DNA from: Adiantum capillus-veneris
Taxonomy: Eukaryota; Streptophyta; Polypodiopsida; Polypodiales; Pteridaceae
Assembly: GCA_014529385.2 (NCBI GenBank)
Contig: CM043949.1
Location: 107,554,054-107,618,053 of the forward strand
Direction: 5' to 3'
DNA: 64,000 bases
Of the stretch, positions 1-10,023 are shown one piece after another. The notes beneath the pieces are model-generated. The model worked only from the letters and a program-made list of their open reading frames with translations, was not told the DNA's origin and did no database searches. The position numbers were made by a program, and so were the translations under genes. Within the stretch, counting starts at the first letter, position 1. The number at the start of each line of letters is the position of its first letter.

Positions 1-5
1 ACTTC

Positions 6-960
6 GTGACTTTCATTGATGATTACTCCAGGCATGCATGGGTATTTCCGCTTAAAGCAAAGTCCGAAGTTTTTATGTGCTTCAAACAATTTCTGGCTAT
101 GGTTGAAAATTTCTCGAAATGTACTATGGGAACCCTCCGTTCCGATCAAGGGGGGGAGTATATGTCTCATGAATTTAATGCATTTTTGCTAGTCGTGGGA
201 TAAAACACCAATGTACAGTGCCTTATACACCTCAACAAAATGGTGTTGCTAAGAGGAAAAACAGGTCACTTACGAAAATGGCTCGATGTATGGTCAAAAG
301 TCAAGCTTTGCCGCATTCTTTTTGGCTTGAGGCCATCATGTGTGCCACTTATGTACTTAACAAGTGTCCTACGAAAGCTTTGCAGTCTATTACTCCATAT
401 GAACCATGGCATGATATAAAGCCTTCTATTGAGCACATGCGTGTTTTTGGCTGTTTGGCATATGCTTTGGTGCCACAAGTGCAGCGCAGAAAATTGGATG
501 ATAAGGCTGTCAAATGTATTTTTGTTGGTTATAGTGCTGAAAGCAAAGGTTACAGGTTGTGTCATCCGCAAACAAAATTTATTCTGGTTTCGCAGGATGT
601 AGTGTTTGTGGAAGATTTTGTTCAGCCCTTGCTGTCATGTACTAGAGACAGTAATGTAAGCTCACAGGACATTTATGACACTTTGTTGCCTCTTTTCAGT
701 GGTGGAAATACAAATATAAGTTCCAATGAGGCAAATGTACAGCCTATGGGGGTTTCTGAAAATGTTATAGATCAACCTATTACTGATGCAGATGTACATG
801 ATGTACTTGATGAGGAAAGGGCTGAAAATGAGCAGGCTAGAGGTATGCCAAAATGGCTGGGGCACACTTTGCGTGACAGTAAATTGGATGCACCTTTGTC
901 TAGTCGTACTCGTTCAGGCTCTCGCCATGCATCTTATGCATCAGATTGTTATGCTTTGGT
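6..960 (+). pseudogene. copia A integrase (broken)
   Basis: The frame opens inside the integrase catalytic core. FIDDYSR (near 15-35) carries the first catalytic Asp and LRSDQGGEY (near 140) the second. A frameshift near 200 separates this from the next block, which starts YTPQQNGVAKRKNRS near 222-265. In this family the third catalytic residue is the Glu of NGVAERKNR; here it reads Lys, so the DDE triad is incomplete. Downstream the copia-typical block VFGCLAYA and CIFVGYS (near 445-535) is preserved, followed by the variable linker towards the reverse transcriptase. The enzyme would insert retroelement cDNA into nuclear DNA. With the frameshift and lost Glu this copy should be inactive. Confidence 0.9.
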
Positions 961-976
961 TGTGTCTAGCTCACAT

Positions 977-2524
977 GATGTTGAGGAGCCTCTGTCTTTT
1001 GATGAAGCACATAATTCTGAAAATTGGATGGCTGCCATGCAATCAAAATATGATGCACTTATAGAAAATGACACATGGACTTTATGTGATTTGCCTCCTG
1101 GCAAAAAGGCCATTGGTACGAAGTGGGTTTACAAGTTGAAACGCAAGCCGGATGGTGAGATCGATCACCATAAGGCTCGACTTGTTGCAAAGGGTTATGC
1201 ATAGCAAAAAGGCATAGATTATGAAGAGACTTTTGTTCCCACTTGTCGTATGACTACTATGTGTTTTCTATGTGCATTGGCAGCTCATTTTGGTTGGGAT
1301 ATACATCAATCATACATTGTTACTGCTTTCTTGAATGGTGACATATTTGAGGAAGTTTATGTAACGCAGCCTCGCGGTTTTGTCATAAAAGGACAAGAGG
1401 ACAAAGTGTGCAGATGTAAGAAGGCTTTGTATGGGTTGAAGCAATCTCCTCATGCTTGGTATGAGAAATCTGACACTCATTTGGTCAAACAAGGTTTTCG
1501 TAACAGTCCAACAGAAAGCACATTGTATGTAAAGCGTGAGGGTGATGTACTTCTCATTGTGGTTCTTTATGTTGATGATTTGCTAATCACTGGACCAAAT
1601 GAGAGACATATTTTTGAATTTAAGGCTGATTTGAATGCCACTTTCAAGATGAAAGATTTGGGGCTGTTGCATCATTACTTGGGTATACAGTTTAAGCAGT
1701 GTGATGGTGGTATTGCCTTGTGTCAGAAAAGTTACATAGAGACATTGCTATGTAAGTTTGGACTTGAGGATTGCAAACCTATTTCCACTCCCATGGAAAC
1801 AGGTTTGAAGTTGAGTCTACATGATGCTGGCGATCCTGTTGATGTCACTCTTTACCAAACTGCTGTTGGCTGCCTCATTTATGTATGCAACACGAGGCTG
1901 GATATTCAGTTTGCAGTCTCACAGGTCAGCAGATTTATGCATAGCCCAGGGTCTAAGCATCGGCAGGATGTCAAGAGGATTTTCCGCTACCTTAGTGGCA
2001 CTTTACACCTTGGCTTGTTTTATCCCAAGGGGGGATCATTGCCATCAGACTTACATGCTTTTTCGGACTCAGATTGGGCTGGTTGTTTTGACACGCGAGT
2101 GTCCACAAGTGGTTTTTGTTTCATGCTTGGCAGTTCATGTATATCATGGTTGATCAAGAAGAAACCTACTGTGGACACTTCGAGTTGTGAGGCTGAGTAC
2201 ATGGCAGTCTTCACAGCTATGGTTGAGTGTGTATGGCTCAGACTCCTTATGGCTGATTTGGCTGTTGGACAGGACACTGCCAACAGTATCTACACTGAAA
2301 ATTAGAGCGCATTGACAGTTGCGAGGAACCCAGTTTTTCATGCTCGCACAAAGCAGATTGAGGTGCATTACCACTATGTCAGGGAGAGGCTCTCAGCAGG
2401 AGACATCAGCTTGGCTTATGTGCCAACACAGGACAACCTTGCAGATATTTTCACAAAGGCATTGTCTCGTGAGAAGCTTGAAGCTTTCCGCAAAGCTTTG
2501 GGCTTACTCCCCTTTGTGGACTAA
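977..2524 (+). pseudogene. copia A reverse transcriptase and RNase H (broken)
   Basis: The RVT_2-type reverse transcriptase begins around 1018 with ENWMAAM and continues through WVYKLKR, KARLVAKGYA, VTAFLNGD (near 1318) and the active-site box VVLYVDDLL (near 1560). RNase H follows with FSDSDWAGC (near 2062), the copia-typical SSCEAEYMA (near 2180) and a C-terminal block ending LGLLPFVD at 2521. There are two in-frame stops: TAG at 1201-1203, where copy B has Lys, and TAG at 2303-2305, where copy B has Gln. Catalytic Asp residues are otherwise retained. The two stops match single-base changes from the B copy, which suggests fairly recent decay. The product would have copied element RNA in cytoplasmic particles. 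Confidence 0.92.
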
Positions 2525-2589
2525 TCATGTCCTCAGGGCATGGCTCTTCCCTTTACTCATGTGCCAGCTCTCGTTCACCGCATCACTCC

Positions 2590-2599
2590 AGGGGGGATT
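2590..2599 (+). other. polypurine tract of copia A
   Basis: A purine-rich run (AGGGGGGATT) lies directly against the TG that opens the 3' LTR at 2600. This is the expected site for plus-strand priming in LTR elements. Confidence 0.75.
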
Positions 2600-2825
2600 T
2601 GTTACCATATACATGTGGTAGTGATGTGTGTGAACACACTAGGACCGCCGAGGTATTTTTCCCTCTTTAGGAGGTTTTTCCCCCCGTGCATTATATATAC
2701 GCCCATCACTCTAGGGCTATCAATCTTTCCATTGCATACTAAGTAACACACACTCTATTGTGTGGCTTGAGCTTCCTTCGTCTTCTCCAAGCTGTGTGCA
2801 TTTCTTTGCAACCCTAATTCCAACA
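2600..2825 (+). repeat. 3' LTR of copia A (226 bp)
   Basis: It starts TGTTACCATA and ends CCAACA, giving the usual TG...CA ends. A TATA-like ATTATATATA lies near 2690-2699. The same sequence recurs at 39543-39771 (+) and 61611-61838 (-), which fixes both boundaries. Confidence 0.9.
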
Positions 2826-3714
2826 AAAATCTCTACTCCATTGAGTAGATTCCATCTTTGTGCCAATCACTTCAAAATAAGCTTCATTGTTTTGCAAACA
2901 AGGATTAAAATTCATCAATGAAAACTCCTTTGCTTTGTCACATGATTCTTCAAAAACATTGTCTGATTTGGCTTCAATTTGTAAAGCTATGCTTTTAACA
3001 ACATTGACATCCAAAAACATTAGCTCCATGTTATTTGTGCAAAGAGAAACTTCATTCCTTGATGAAATTTGGACTTCAAGACACCAAACATGATCTCCTT
3101 CTAGGCTTACAATGAGAAAAAGCCATAAAATATTTGCATCATCATGCACAAAAATAAGCATTAGTTTGCGCAAAATCACAACATCATCACCTTTCCTAGC
3201 ATGGATAAGCATACATGCCCCATCATGCTTTATATAGGCACCAATTGTGTGAATAAATACACATATTCCATTACACAACATTGCCTCAAGAAAACATTCA
3301 TTTAGCATACCCTCAGTTTGTGAAATAGGTTGCTTCACACACACCACATTTTGTTGCTTGATTGTTTCATAAAAAAGAACATCATTTTGGCTAGTTGCTA
3401 TTTCAACATCATGAGCAACACAAAAATATTCTCCTAGTGCAAGAGAATTCACAACAGCATCGATGACATCATCTTCTTCATCATTAAGAATTGAGGGTTT
3501 ATTTTCATCATGATTTTTCTTCAATTTTTCATCACGAAGATCATCAAAGGATTCATTGACTTTAGAGTTGCATAAATTACTTTCTTGAATCTTTTCATGA
3601 TGCTCAACAAACAAATCTATGTTATCATGATCATCTTTTAAGACATCAAAATTATGCAATTCTCCATCAAAAATCGATGGAACGGGACTCTCCTTGGCTC
3701 TCTTGGCTCATAGG
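2814..3714 (-). CDS. unrecognised acidic open reading frame, probably transposon-derived
   Basis: A long uninterrupted minus-strand frame runs from about 3714 to 2814. An early segment reads ESPVPSIFDGE near 3690-3665, and the body is rich in Asp, Glu, Asn and His, with DEEDD-like acidic clusters near 3480. I recognise no domain, catalytic motif or signal peptide. The frame runs about four codons into the LTR of copia A, so its present 3' end was created by that insertion and the native end is lost. Immediately upstream on the same strand is a LINE relic. The acidic, low-complexity character would fit a degenerate retroelement gag or spacer region, but that is inference. It could also be a chance-open host fragment. 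Confidence 0.35.
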
Positions 3715-3793
3715 GCTTTCTCTCTTCAGTCCAATCTCCATCCCATTTCTACCATTCCCATGCTCATTATGGTCATCATGATCACTTGAGTAA

Positions 3794-4160
3794 TTATCTA
3801 CTCCCTCTTCGGCTACAATATGCCATTGGGACCAGATACAACATGTAGCATGCTTGAAGACTATGGATATAATGGTGGCAATTCTCAAATTGAATCCATG
3901 AAGTTTCAGAAGAAAAATGGGGTCCATGGTCTGGACAAAAATGTAAGAAAATCAAGTTTGATATGATCAAAAACTGAGCATTCAAGGCAGCGTATGATGC
4001 TCATACTCTCAAATTGTCTAGGGACATAATGTGTCTCCGATCTCACATTTAAGGAAGTAGGAGCTAAGCCAAATGGTTGATATCGTATAGATTGTGCATA
4101 AAGAAATAGGCTCAAGCATATAAATGGTCTAATATAGTCTGCTCCCTCAAAGAGGAACAT
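3794..4160 (-). pseudogene. LINE reverse-transcriptase C-terminal zinc-finger relic
   Basis: Two overlapping minus-strand frames, joined by a frameshift near 3910, align piece by piece with the clearer relic at 47355-47656. The matched blocks are CLECSVFDHIK (compare LLECSAFDHIR) and GFNLRIATIISIVFKH (compare GLSIATLISAIFEH). These are the end of the zinc-finger region that closes the reverse transcriptase of plant LINEs. The CxxC half of the finger is replaced here by QFES, so the metal site is broken. It is a 5'-truncated dead copy, as is usual for LINEs. It abuts the unrecognised frame at 2814-3714. Confidence 0.6.
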
Positions 4161-4991
4161 ACTTTTGTAATTTGGAGGGAGAGATCAATGACATGCATGA
4201 TTTCATTGGGTCACAGTCTCAATTTTGCACCACATCCTTCAGTTTAGCATAATGGCCAAAATTCTTGCAAAAATAAACAACTAATAAATTTTATTTTTCT
4301 TTCATTTCTATTACATTTTAAGGTACAAATGGCATTAAAGCGTACATAAACAAATTGTGCACCTTATCGTACTAAGCTGCCTGTGATGATGTACACTATT
4401 ACCATGCTTATACATAGAATATAGATAAAGATGCAAGCAAGTGAGGCATCTTGAGAAAAACATACATGGAAGGGTAAATCACATGGTTTATATTAAATGA
4501 AGCCAACTCATCTTTTTGCAACTTGAATCTCTCTTGGTACATTGGAAACTATGAGCCCTCATATTTTCACAAGTCCACTTTTAGACATGAATTTTGTTAT
4601 GATTACATAGTGTAGTAGTTAGGGACCTTCATATGTAAAAACTTGATGACTTACCCAGTTTGTACATTTGAACTTGGTAGCACTTTTTCCAATCCTAGGT
4701 AGACCTAGGGAAAGACATCCTTCCTAATATATAGGAGGTTATGGAATGTATTAATACCATGTTTTTCTCACAAGAGAGATGCAAGGATAGAAGCAAGTAA
4801 GAGAGTGGAGCAGAGACATTGCATTCAATTGTGTTACCATTGTTGAAACCAATTCTAGAAACCACTCCATTTTCAACAAAGTCTTATGATTACATGACTT
4901 ATCTTAGCTTTCACCTCTACAAACCATGCTACCTTATTTGATCTGTATAATCAAACTTGGTAGCATTATTAGACCAAGATAGACTAAAAGG

Positions 4992-5059
<68 letters not shown>

Positions 5060-5710
5060 ACGAATAGAAGTACAACACTCCTAATTTTGTTGAACAAGGG
5101 CTATCACCTCATTAAAATATAATGTCTATAAGAAGCTTCCAATCTTGGTATCAAAGAATGTTTTACAACATCTTGCATATATTCATGTTTGTTAGAATCT
5201 ATGAAGAGGTGTTATGCATCAATTTAGCAATGCAATGGACTATACATATAGGAAGAGAGTATTGATAGTGGTCCACTTGGAAGAGAAGATAGCCCTATGA
5301 AAATAAAAGTGATTTTTCTTTGATTGCAACAACGCAAGGGTTACACACTAGTACTTTATTGAGTAACAACAAATCTTTTTAAATGCTAGTGTCACTTTCT
5401 CATTTTCTCTCTCGCAAAGAACTCTCTTATAATTATTAAAGCCCTCTCAATAGCTTTATGTAGGCCATAGTGAGCTTTCACCTTGTTTTTTTTGGCAATG
5501 CCTACAATTAGTGAGCTTGATTATATCTAGGAAAAACCAAAAAATAACAAAGCTTTTTGAGTCAAAGATCATGCCCTAAGCACAAGAGGAGTCCACAAGT
5601 TCACGAGGTATTCACAAGGGCCCCTTACCCATCTGTACAATAGAAAGACCATCTATCATATTCCTAAAAGCTACAGACCAATATAGGCAAAAAATAGATA
5701 GAAAGAGAAG
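4161..5710. other. non-coding AT-rich stretch
   Basis: I see no supportable gene. The region is AT-rich with scattered stops in all frames. Its only conspicuous structure is the CT tract at 4992-5057. Confidence 0.6.
4992..5057. repeat. (CT)n microsatellite, about 66 bp
   Basis: Uninterrupted CT dinucleotides. It is one of many polypyrimidine tracts in the window. Confidence 0.97.
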
Positions 5711-6660
5711 GAGGGTGGGTGAAGGAGGCCACCTTGCCAAAGATGTTTGCTACCCATCCCCACCGCAACTCCTGCACCAATCATCTATTGATGAAATTGA
5801 CGCGACCCGACCACAAGAGGAGACATACCATCTTGGAACCGTATGCAAGAACACTGCTTCGGAAAGCCAAAGTTTCCATCTAACATTTGAGGTTGGGGTG
5901 GTGAGCTTAGCACCCATGATCTCTAAAGTCTAGTTGCCCAGGGAAGCCACCATGTGGAGTGATGCTGCCATCACCAATCCACCCCTCCAAGGATAGCAAC
6001 ACTTTTCCAACAACGTGCAAGCACAAACCAGACACGACTGCCGTTTGCAGCCCACCAAGGGCTAGGAGAGGTCTCTTTGGACCTTTTTCCTTGGTCGGAG
6101 CTGCCAGGCTCTTTCTCCCAAGAGGCACCCAATCTTCCTAGCACCACCAAAAAGTGCGCATGTACCAGCAAAACATGCCATGCCCCTACCCTATCATAGG
6201 CCAACCTGAGACTCCCTACCCATTTGCACCTCGCAAGCTGCAAGGGCATGACCTGAAGCTCCCTCAAAAACCCTAAGTTTCCTTTGTCATATATAAGCCT
6301 TGAATAACTTTACTTTCATTTGTTGAAATAGTTATTACATTTTCCCTTCTCAAAATGTTGTTATTACATTTTTACTTGTCAAAGTTGTTAAATCACATTT
6401 TTATTTGTCAAAGTGCAATTTCTTACTGTAATTTTTAAATTGGTCGAGAGTGCGAGGAGTGAGCTTCACGGAGAGTCAGTAGCAATGGCAATGACCTAAA
6501 GTGTGCGATGGCTTGGTGTGTTAGGCTTGCTGCTCTACGAGATGTGCTTTGTCTGCTTTGTGGTGGAGTTTTAGCTTTCTAGAGGCAAGGGTTAGCTCTC
6601 ACACTGTTTGGGCTAAGTGGAGAAGCGAGGTGTGTAAGAGCGACTTGGCCAGGCTCTTCA
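5711..6660. other. stretch without recognisable genes
   Basis: Short frames near 5715-6270 overlap on both strands and show no domain or codon pattern I can support. The block from about 5700 to 6250 is more GC-rich than its surroundings, then AT-rich sequence returns near 6300-6430. Confidence 0.5.
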
Positions 6661-6665
6661 ACAGG

Positions 6666-6896
6666 CTCTTTGAAGGAGCCTGGGGTGGGGGTGGGGTGAG
6701 GAGAGGTGATCTTCTTGTTGGGCCTTTGCGCAGTGCCCATCCTCTGTCTCCTCCATGAGCCATCATAAGCACACTTATGATGTCTCTTTGAAGGAGTCTG
6801 CGGTGGGGGTGGGGTGAGGGGAGGTGATCTTCTTGTTGGGCCTTTGCACAGTGGCCATACTCTGTCTCCTCCACGAGCCATCATAAGCACACTTAT
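6666..6896. repeat. 118-bp direct tandem duplication (two copies)
   Basis: Copy one starts CTCTTTGAAGGAG at 6666 and copy two starts with the same bases at 6784. Both run through GGTGGGGGTGGGGTGAG and a shared CATCATAAGCACACTTAT end. They differ at scattered positions, so the event is not very recent. Confidence 0.92.
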
Positions 6897-7097
6897 CCTT
6901 TTTACCTTAAGAGTTTCTTTTTTGTGCTTTCAATGTTGGAGTCTTCGGCGTACTGATTATCTTGATAAGTTGTGTTTTTGTTTGAGGACCTTAACTTAGG
7001 CAAATTCAATGCACTTTTGTACTCACTTTTTGTGTATTATCCTTGGGTTTATCTTCAAAGTGCTACTTCATGAGCATGGTTATTTTCCCCTTGGGGG

Positions 7098-7873
7098 GTG
7101 TTCCTCACTGACATGGACCCGGATGTGACGATGTTAGGGGATCTTGGTGGCATGGGGACACCAAGTCCCGGTAGATGGGGAACAAAATTTGTAGTCACTA
7201 CAAAAGGGAGAAAAAGAATGATTGATTTGAATACCTCAAATCCGGAGAAGATTTTGAAGACCTCTGTTTTTGGCATTCGTTCATTATCAGAAGAAATCCT
7301 ACTCGGGGTGATCACGCAAAGTCAGAACAAGGTGGATGATGGCTAAGCGATGCAGGCTGAGTTTAATCCAGAAGCCTGGATTTGGAGCATAAAGTTGTGA
7401 TGTTCTCACTCAATAGTGTTATATTTTATGGGATGGCGAATTTCAACACATGGCTTATGGAAGTGTGGGCGGCAACAACAACTAACAATCAAAATGCAGT
7501 TGCCAATTCACCGTAGTTGAAAAGGCTTCTATGTGGCAGGCACTGCTTCTGGGAAAATTGTTGAGGACTTGGTCATGAAAGGAGGCATATGAGAAGCTTA
7601 CTATTTTGCTTATGCTATGCCTTGGATGCCCGAGTTCTGCCTGAAAAAAGAATTTATGGACTTCTATCCAGTGTGGATCACGACTTTCCTTTATGGATTC
7701 AAGATCATGTTGACTCCATTGCTGCTATGCTGGGCAGGGTGCTATTCATTCCAAAATTGCAGTGCTGCATAAGGTCCAACTTGGATGTTAAGGTATGCAT
7801 ATTGTGGAACTTGAGAAAACCTATCCCCAAGTATTTGGAATTGAGCATGGGTAGTATTCTTGCATACAAATAA
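7098..7873 (+). pseudogene. LINE ORF1 relic with DUF4283-like domain
   Basis: The 3' part (7589-7873) contains FPLWIQDHVDSIAAMLGR followed by KVCILWNLRKPIPKYLE. This is the order seen at the end of DUF4283, the gag-like nucleic-acid-binding domain of many plant LINE ORF1 proteins: a conserved aromatic PLW, then a helix with LG, then a VxVDLxKPxP strand. Just upstream, in another frame, PWMPEFCLKKEF is followed by YPVWI, which fits the preceding PWxPxF...PVWV part of the domain. Frameshifts near 7640-7690 and stops near 7346, 7382 and 7516 break it. The first segment (7098-7346) is an unassigned frame that could be the ORF1 N-terminus. The domain call rests on pattern only. Confidence 0.5.
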
Positions 7874-8285
7874 GAATTAGCATTTGCATCATTTCCAAAA
7901 GATTGGGTCTCCTTGGTCTGTGTGTTGGGAGGGTAGTGACGTAGGAATCCTAAGTTGATTAGACAAGTGTTGAATGGTGCGGAGTATCACGCCTCCTCCC
8001 TTGAGAAGTGGAGTTGATTGAGAAGGAATTAGGGAAATAGGGCTTGATGCGTGACACATGTGCAAATGTAATTGTTCTATTGCTTTGTCTCTGAACTCAA
8101 TACGTGTTCTTGTGGATCTGTTGAAGTATGTGGTATGGGCCTATCCAGTGATGTAGGAGTGATTTACTCAATCCTGGTCGACGAACTGGATAGTAAACAC
8201 TTACCAAGTCACCTTCCTTATACTCCTAATGAATGCGGAGCTCATCCTACAGGCACTTTTGGCAGGCTTGTGTACACTATAGTTG
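7874..8285. other. left flank of copia C, no gene recognised
   Basis: No supportable gene. The last five bases (8281-8285, AGTTG) are one copy of the target-site duplication of copia C. The sequence may continue the older DNA that also holds gypsy D beyond 13565, but I could not recognise gypsy coding here. Confidence 0.5.
8281..8285. other. target-site duplication of copia C, left copy
   Basis: AGTTG directly precedes the LTR at 8286 and recurs at 13560-13564 directly after the other LTR. Five bases is the usual copia duplication length. Confidence 0.9.
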
Positions 8286-8459
8286 TGTAGTAGAATGTAC
8301 ACAGAGACAAAGAGAGAAGACAACATAGAGAAGAGAGTTACGTAGATTCAAATTATGTCAATTCATTTATGATGGTGCCTTCTTATACAAGATTGATATA
8401 TGTTCTTCTAATAACGATATTATAAAGTTAATATAATTATTCTTATTATTATCACGACA
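8286..8459 (-). repeat. 3' LTR of copia C (174 bp)
   Basis: A direct repeat of 13385-13559. On the element strand it starts TGTCGTGATAATAATAAG and ends GTACATTCTACTACA. Confidence 0.95.
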
Positions 8460-8470
8460 TCTCCCCTTGA
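8460..8470 (-). other. polypurine tract of copia C
   Basis: On the minus strand AAGGGGAGA lies directly before the TG of the 3' LTR, the textbook position and composition for plus-strand priming. Confidence 0.85.
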
Positions 8471-8475
8471 TTAGA

Positions 8476-8930
8476 TTAACTTTGTGAAAGCCCAAATAGG
8501 CCAATCTTTGTGTTGCAAAGATCACACTTGTCTGTTGGTAGAGGCTTTGTCAGGAAATCCTCCCACATCGTAGTTGTTGGAGTATCTTCAAGCGTCACCT
8601 TCTTTGCTTCTACAAGTTCCCTAATAAAATGAAACTTCATATTCACATGCTTAGTTCTTTCAGAGTGCTTATAGTTACTTGCTAAGTAAATACAATAAAT
8701 ATTATCACAATAGATTTTAAAAGATGGCCTTGGAATCATTTGTAGTTCCTCTATCAACATTTATAGCCACATGCCTTCTTTAGTTGCTAGGGCTACAGCT
8801 ACATATTCAGCTCCTGTCAGATCACGATATACTTGAACACCTAGAAAATATGTGAGTGGACCTAAATCTGTGATTTTAAAAGCAGATTGTTTTTCAGATT
8901 TAGCATGAGTAATAATTTTAGGACTGGAAC
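8476..8930 (-). pseudogene. copia C RNase H, C-terminal part
   Basis: The frame at 8760-8476 carries IYCDNIYCIYLASN, then HSERTKHVNMKFHFIRE and a closing DFLTKPLPTDK. These are the final copia RNase H blocks; the usual sequence is CDNxSAIxLAxNP...RTKHIxxxxHFIRE...ADxLTKxL. The stretch 8761-8930 upstream holds further RNase H debris, including a possible relic of the EAEY region near 8800, with several stops. The first part of the domain is lost together with the end of the reverse transcriptase. Confidence 0.85.
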
Positions 8931-9330
8931 CTAGTAAGGAAATTTCATCAACATTAATGCAACTATTAAGATTTGGGAGTTGATGTGCCTTGTATATATG
9001 TTAGGTTCTGTTTTTACACGTGTAAATCCTCGAGAGAGGAGAAAAGCATTAAATTTTTGGTACCACTGGCGAGAAGATTTTTTAAAACCATAGAGGGACC
9101 TATGCATCTTGCATACAAAGTCGAACAAAGCTGCAGACTCGTAACCAACTGGTTGTAGCATGAAGATATCCTCCATAAGATCACCATGAAGGAAAGCGGT
9201 GATGACATCAAGGTGATGCAACTCCAAGTTAAAGTAAAGTCGCCAAAGTAAGTAGAACACGTAGAGAATTCATACCTAAAATAGATGAAAAAGTCTCATT
9301 GTAATCTAAGCCAGGTTCTTGGATAAAACC
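8931..9330 (-). pseudogene. copia C reverse transcriptase, partial
   Basis: The minus-strand frame contains LHHLDVITAFLHGDLMEDIFMLQP, the conserved block with one catalytic Asp of the palm (usual form LDVKTAFLHGxLxEEIYMxQP). It continues through VCKMHRSLYGFKKSSRQWY (usual form VCKLKKSLYGLKQSPRQWY). The frame stops shortly after a stretch expected to lead into the YxDDLL box; that box and the rest of the palm are absent, and the next recognisable block is RNase H. An internal deletion has therefore removed the core active site. Confidence 0.85.
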
Positions 9331-9411
9331 ACGCACAACAACTAGGCGGGGCTTTGTAGCGGGCAATGGAGCCATCAGGGTTATACTTGCATCATAAGAC
9401 CTATTTGCATG

Positions 9412-9757
9412 TTACGGCTTTACAACCAGGAGGGAGAGGAACAAGTGACCAGGTATTATTTGCTGATAATGAATCAAGCTCGGATTGCATCGCATCATGC
9501 TAATGAGAGGCTTTTGGACCACGAAGAGCATTAGAATAGTAGGTTGTGTCTCATCATCACCAGAGACAAAAGCATCAACATCACTAGAATCAATAACAGA
9601 TAGAGCTAGTGCAGTGGGACATATAGAAGAAAAGTACTCTGCAAGAAGTGCATCAAGGCGAGATGTAGCATCATTTAGCTTAGTGAGAGATTGGGTATGA
9701 GGAGGACTAGGTGACTGACATGGATTGATGGATGTGGAGGTAGAAGGAGAGTTTGGT
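9412..9757 (-). pseudogene. copia C linker between integrase and reverse transcriptase
   Basis: A Pro/Ser/Thr-rich minus-strand frame follows the integrase C-terminus after interruption by the TIR element at 9758-10023. It contains a PSTSTSINP segment and ends close to a degenerate reverse-transcriptase N-terminus. Such low-complexity linkers are normal in copia pol. No domain is visible. Confidence 0.55.
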
Positions 9758-10023
9758 CCTGGGGCGTCCCCACTAGAAAATATGTAAGATAGCACGCACA
9801 AACAACATGAGGGATTTATAATTAGGTACATTTACAAAAACTGTACTTACGTAAAAAGGTTTTTAATTGAGAAAATGAAAATTTTCATACAAAAGGGCTA
9901 GTTTTTTTACAAAAATGAATACATAAGGAGTACATATAATACTTGAAAATATATAGGTAAGGGATTATTTAAATACCTCTTGTTCGCACGTGTTATATGC
10001 AATTTTTACATAGTGGACTCCTC
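9758..10023. mobile_element. TIR element (MITE-like), copy 1, 266 bp
   Basis: It is the reverse complement of 12738-12999 with many point differences. The ends carry the inverted TCCACTA core (a CCCCACTAG variant on the left, TAGTGGA on the right) and a subterminal GCACGTG/CACGTGC pair. It has no coding capacity and is AT-rich inside. On the minus strand the flanks read CCAACTCT on one side and CCAAACTCT on the other, a possible imperfect target-site duplication of 8-9 bp. It splits the pol frame of copia C between the integrase tail and the linker. The superfamily is not assigned. Confidence 0.75.

Larger units (their letters stand above)
1..2825 (+). mobile_element. Ty1/copia retrotransposon A, 3' part (truncated by window edge)
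   Basis: The order integrase, reverse transcriptase, RNase H, polypurine tract, LTR is that of Ty1/copia. The element enters from the left edge inside the integrase core and ends with a 226-bp LTR at 2600-2825, so gag, protease and the 5' LTR lie outside. A near-identical copy (B) sits inverted at 61611-64000, and a third, older 5' fragment of the same LTR family lies at 39543-40270. Pol has one frameshift and two in-frame stops, so this copy is not autonomous. Because the 5' side is not visible, the target-site duplication cannot be tested. Confidence 0.93.

Noticed and set aside
6549-6890. Three overlapping frames of 69-103 codons
   Set aside because: Effects of the 118-bp tandem duplication; the strands mirror each other.
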